From IMG/VR virus record IMGVR_UViG_3300020428_000079, positions 1 through 24,975 of that record: a DNA stretch of 24,975 nucleotides; one strand, 5' to 3'. Positions 23,007-24,975 of the stretch are shown here, piece after piece; position 1 is the stretch's first letter, and every line of letters starts with the position of its first letter. Source of the stretch: a virus. Below the pieces are notes generated by a model. It ran no database searches, had not been told where the DNA came from, and saw nothing but the letters and a program-made list of their open reading frames with translations. Made by a program: the position numbers and the translations under genes.

Positions 23007-23211
23007 TACGCATCTCCTTTAACAAGTTAGTAACACTCGTCGTGAGTTTCTTCATCTCACGTTGGTTAGACGCAATAGCTTTGGACAGAAAAGAAAAGTC
23101 TTCACACATCTCGTCTGTCGCCTTTGCCATACGCTCAATCGAACGTAGGCTCATCAGGATTTCTTCAAGGGACTGGTCATCTACCTCAAGCTCCACGCTT
23201 ATCTTCGCCAT
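22963..23211 (-). CDS. Small coiled-coil protein
   Basis: The frame is open from 23253, but the ATG at 23211 is preceded by AAGGAG with 6-nt spacing and is the better start (82 aa). The N-terminal 20 residues are beta-like and acidic (ISVELEVDDQ). The remainder is a long amphipathic helix with heptad-like Leu/Ile/Met spacing (SLEEILMSLRSIERMAKATDEM), probably forming a coiled coil, and the C-terminus is Lys/Gly-rich. It overlaps the VRR-NUC start by 44 bases. No family is recognised; it may be a partner or regulator of the nuclease. Confidence 0.6.
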   Translation of the reverse strand: MAKISVELEVDDQSLEEILMSLRSIERMAKATDEMCEDFSFLSKAIASNQREMKKLTTSVTNLLKEMRNGNDARGKGKEEGG

Positions 23212-23245
23212 CTGTTTCTCCTTGGGGACTGGTATCGGTGACCCG

Positions 23246-23560
23246 TCAAGCATAAACCCAAAAGCTATCTTCGCCTGATCGCAACCCTACTCCCTCTATC
23301 TCTGGCTGTTGTGGCTCCAACATATTCAGAACCGACAACTTGCTCATCAACTCGGTAGGTAGAGTCTCCGAACCACGATAGATACCTCCATGTGGTAAGT
23401 CAATACATTCTGTACCTAAACAAGTCACTTGCCATATGTCTTTATCGGGTTCTACCTTTACATGGTAGATGGCCCCTTTATGAGTTAACTTGTTTTGGCT
23501 ACCTAGCGTGGTGGCTATGTCCTCGATCATGCGTAGCACCTCGAAGTGTTTAGCAGACAT
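23246..23560 (-). CDS. Small phage protein with shared SVLNM/GVG C-terminal motif
   Basis: The frame extends to 23578, but the ATG at 23560 has GAGG nine bases upstream (104 aa); ATG 23575 is an alternative. The N-terminus (SAKHFEVLRMIEDIATTLG) is helical. The C-terminal 35 residues share a pattern with the preceding gene's product: K-SVLNM, a short gap, then GVG and ED-F-V. The centre is beta-rich with two Cys (CLGTEC). The shared ending suggests a common small domain of unknown function. I recall similar VLN..GVG...F-V endings in other phage proteins. Confidence 0.65.
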   Translation of the reverse strand: MSAKHFEVLRMIEDIATTLGSQNKLTHKGAIYHVKVEPDKDIWQVTCLGTECIDLPHGGIYRGSETLPTELMSKLSVLNMLEPQQPEIEGVGLRSGEDSFWVYA

Positions 23561-24389
23561 AGAACATATCCTCATCAACCTTCATACCAACACCGCTCAC
23601 ATAGTCACCCACAGGAGCCATGTTCAGCACACTGACTTTACCGACCAGATCGCTGTACTTATCATCCGTGGAGTTTTCCCAATGACGTGCTTGCAGGGCA
23701 TCAGTCTGTATGTAGTTATAGCCGATGTTGTCGATGTGCAGGGTATCCATGAACTGCGTCCCGTTGGGGATCTGCCCGATGTACACAAACGTAGGTTGAC
23801 CACCGATACCTCGCAAGTCTTCTGACTCCTGCATGTAACGTGTCACGTCCAACACTTTAGACTTCACATCCAGATCAGCTATCTGGTGCACCATGTTTTT
23901 GAGTGCAACCAACGCACGAGATTTGCTGGACAGTCCCAGATACTCAGCCCCTTCTTTCACTTTGGACTCGACCTCGCCTATCTGTAAGTCGCGCCCTTGG
24001 TCATAAGTCTTGGAGTGAATCGAAGCTATCTCACGCACCGACCAAGGTGTTAACGCTGCCGCAGCTTTCTTGACGGCAGTAGCAAGGTTCCCACTACCGT
24101 GCCTGTAATACTCTTTGTTATCAGGCCGGTACCTTTGGTTCATAATCGTACGGCTCTTAACCTGCCAGTTGTCAGCGCCATCAAACAATTTACCTCGTGC
24201 AAACGGCTCGTGCGGGTAATAGACATGACAAGAGCTGTGCATGTTTCTACTGAACTGCACGTCACGCATCTTCTTACGCAGTGCCTCTTGGAAGTCTCGC
24301 AGTCCCTCGCTGGGGGCCACGTCACGGTCAGATTCGTCTATAGCACTGGTACGCACTAAAAACATGTCGCTTGGTTTTCTAATCCACAT
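23550..24389 (-). CDS. Phage protein of unknown function, 279 aa, with SVLNM/GVG C-terminal motif
   Basis: The start ATG at 24389 has GGAG six bases upstream. The N-terminal 110 residues hold YPHEPFARGKL, then WQVKSRTIMNQRY and EYYRHGSG segments, rich in Arg/Tyr/His, which suggests nucleic acid contact. The centre is helical (ATAVKKAAAALTPWSVREIASIHS). The C-terminus carries the K-SVLNM...GVG...ED-FYVC ending shared with the next gene. Such proteins occur in uncultured phages as far as I recall, with no known function. It overlaps the next start by 11 bases. No catalytic motif is certain. Confidence 0.7.
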   Translation of the reverse strand: MWIRKPSDMFLVRTSAIDESDRDVAPSEGLRDFQEALRKKMRDVQFSRNMHSSCHVYYPHEPFARGKLFDGADNWQVKSRTIMNQRYRPDNKEYYRHGSGNLATAVKKAAAALTPWSVREIASIHSKTYDQGRDLQIGEVESKVKEGAEYLGLSSKSRALVALKNMVHQIADLDVKSKVLDVTRYMQESEDLRGIGGQPTFVYIGQIPNGTQFMDTLHIDNIGYNYIQTDALQARHWENSTDDKYSDLVGKVSVLNMAPVGDYVSGVGMKVDEDMFYVC

Positions 24390-24390
24390 A

Positions 24391-24975
24391 TCATTCTCCT
24401 TTCGTTGTTGTTACTAGACCGCACGCTTGGTTGGCCCAGCGATTGAAACTTGCACGCACTTTCTTAGCGTCCTCTGGCGTAGTAGCGTGGTTCATATCAG
24501 ATTGTATCATAAACACAGTAAGTAGTGGTAACCGTAGTTCATGGTCACTTGTTGTGAGTATGTGTTGTACCTTGTCACCATTGTACCTGTTACTTGAAGC
24601 CCACTGTGAGCTAGTCATCACGTCGGCCTTGCGTAGCTGGTTCTTGGCATCGCGTACATACTCCCAGTCGCTTACAGGTAACATCTTTCCTACATTACAC
24701 GCCCACTGCCAGAACTCGTCGAGGTGTGGCTTCAGTTCTTTCTTACGTACTTTGTCCACACGCGACTTGGGGTTGACCGGCTTGAACTCAGGACTGATTA
24801 ACGTCCAAGGCTGTATGTTGTTCGGGAGTACACCAGTCCTCTCCATAAGCTCCACGTCTGGCACGTATGCCTGTCTAGCAAACACCAGATATTTACGGTC
24901 ATCCTCACGCTGATAGTGTTTAGCCCAGTGTTGGGAGTTTTTACTGTTCACATAATAGTCCCACTGTGCTGCATC
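24391..24975 (-). CDS. Phage protein of unknown function, 5' end missing
   Basis: The frame stays open to the window edge: eight codons upstream of the GTG at 24951 are sense codons (reading DAAQWDYY), so the gene probably starts outside the window. The GTG has only a weak GGGA six bases upstream. At least 194 residues are visible. They are Trp-, Lys- and Asp-rich and largely helical (KKELKPHLDEFWQWACNVGKM, TPEDAKKVRASFNRWANQAC), with no recognised motif. Its stop lies 2 bases from the start of the next gene. It is the first visible gene of the early operon; early phage genes of this kind often act on the host, but nothing in the sequence shows this. Confidence 0.65.
   Translation of the reverse strand, partial: DAAQWDYYVNSKNSQHWAKHYQREDDRKYLVFARQAYVPDVELMERTGVLPNNIQPWTLISPEFKPVNPKSRVDKVRKKELKPHLDEFWQWACNVGKMLPVSDWEYVRDAKNQLRKADVMTSSQWASSNRYNGDKVQHILTTSDHELRLPLLTVFMIQSDMNHATTPEDAKKVRASFNRWANQACGLVTTTKGE

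Overview
The window is a piece of a tailed bacteriophage genome (Caudoviricetes), most like the uncultured phages known from aquatic, especially marine, viromes. No bacterial housekeeping gene, rRNA, tRNA, integrase, IS element or CRISPR array is visible. The phage assignment rests on a tight block of virion-type genes facing a tight block of replication genes, with the two blocks converging on a short terminator region near 10.1 kb. The host cannot be named from this sequence.

Left arm (1-10107, + strand): five end-to-end or overlapping genes. The first is cut by the window edge and carries a dockerin/EF-hand-like calcium loop and a glutamine-rich tail. Three virion-associated-type proteins follow (214, about 277 and 593 aa), rich in glycine boxes and coiled coil. 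Last is a giant 1974-aa protein with an HExxH metallopeptidase core and hydrophobic, glycine-rich segments, as expected of a polyvalent or internal (ejected) virion protein. A 70-codon gene with a strong Shine-Dalgarno sequence appears to lie out of frame inside the giant gene (5831-6043).

Right arm (10210-24975, - strand, so read from right to left): an early/replication operon with mostly 1-8 nt overlaps. In transcription order it holds three uncharacterised proteins, two of which share a C-terminal motif; a small coiled-coil protein; a VRR-NUC nuclease; an HTH plus DUF3310-like protein; a small DpnD/PcfM-like protein; family A DNA polymerase with 3'-5' exonuclease; a probable winged-helix protein; a Cas4/RecB-like PD-(D/E)XK nuclease with four cysteines; an HNH-like mini-protein; and a 33-aa membrane peptide. 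A structured, GC-rich non-coding block of three ~65-nt units follows and ends in a terminator-like hairpin. After it come a 398-aa protein of unknown function, a SNF2-type helicase, a small helical protein, an excisionase-type HTH protein, a cysteine-cluster protein, an acidic-tailed ssDNA-binding protein, a primase-helicase fusion, a second HTH protein and a 76-aa protein. Together these supply priming, unwinding, strand coating, synthesis and nuclease processing for phage replication and recombination.

The observations most worth a second look are the overprinted gene inside the giant virion gene, the tandem structured repeats at 18606-18784 with the adjacent membrane micro-gene, the leucine at the '762' position of the DNA polymerase, and two related structured leaders at 13.6 and 15.8 kb.
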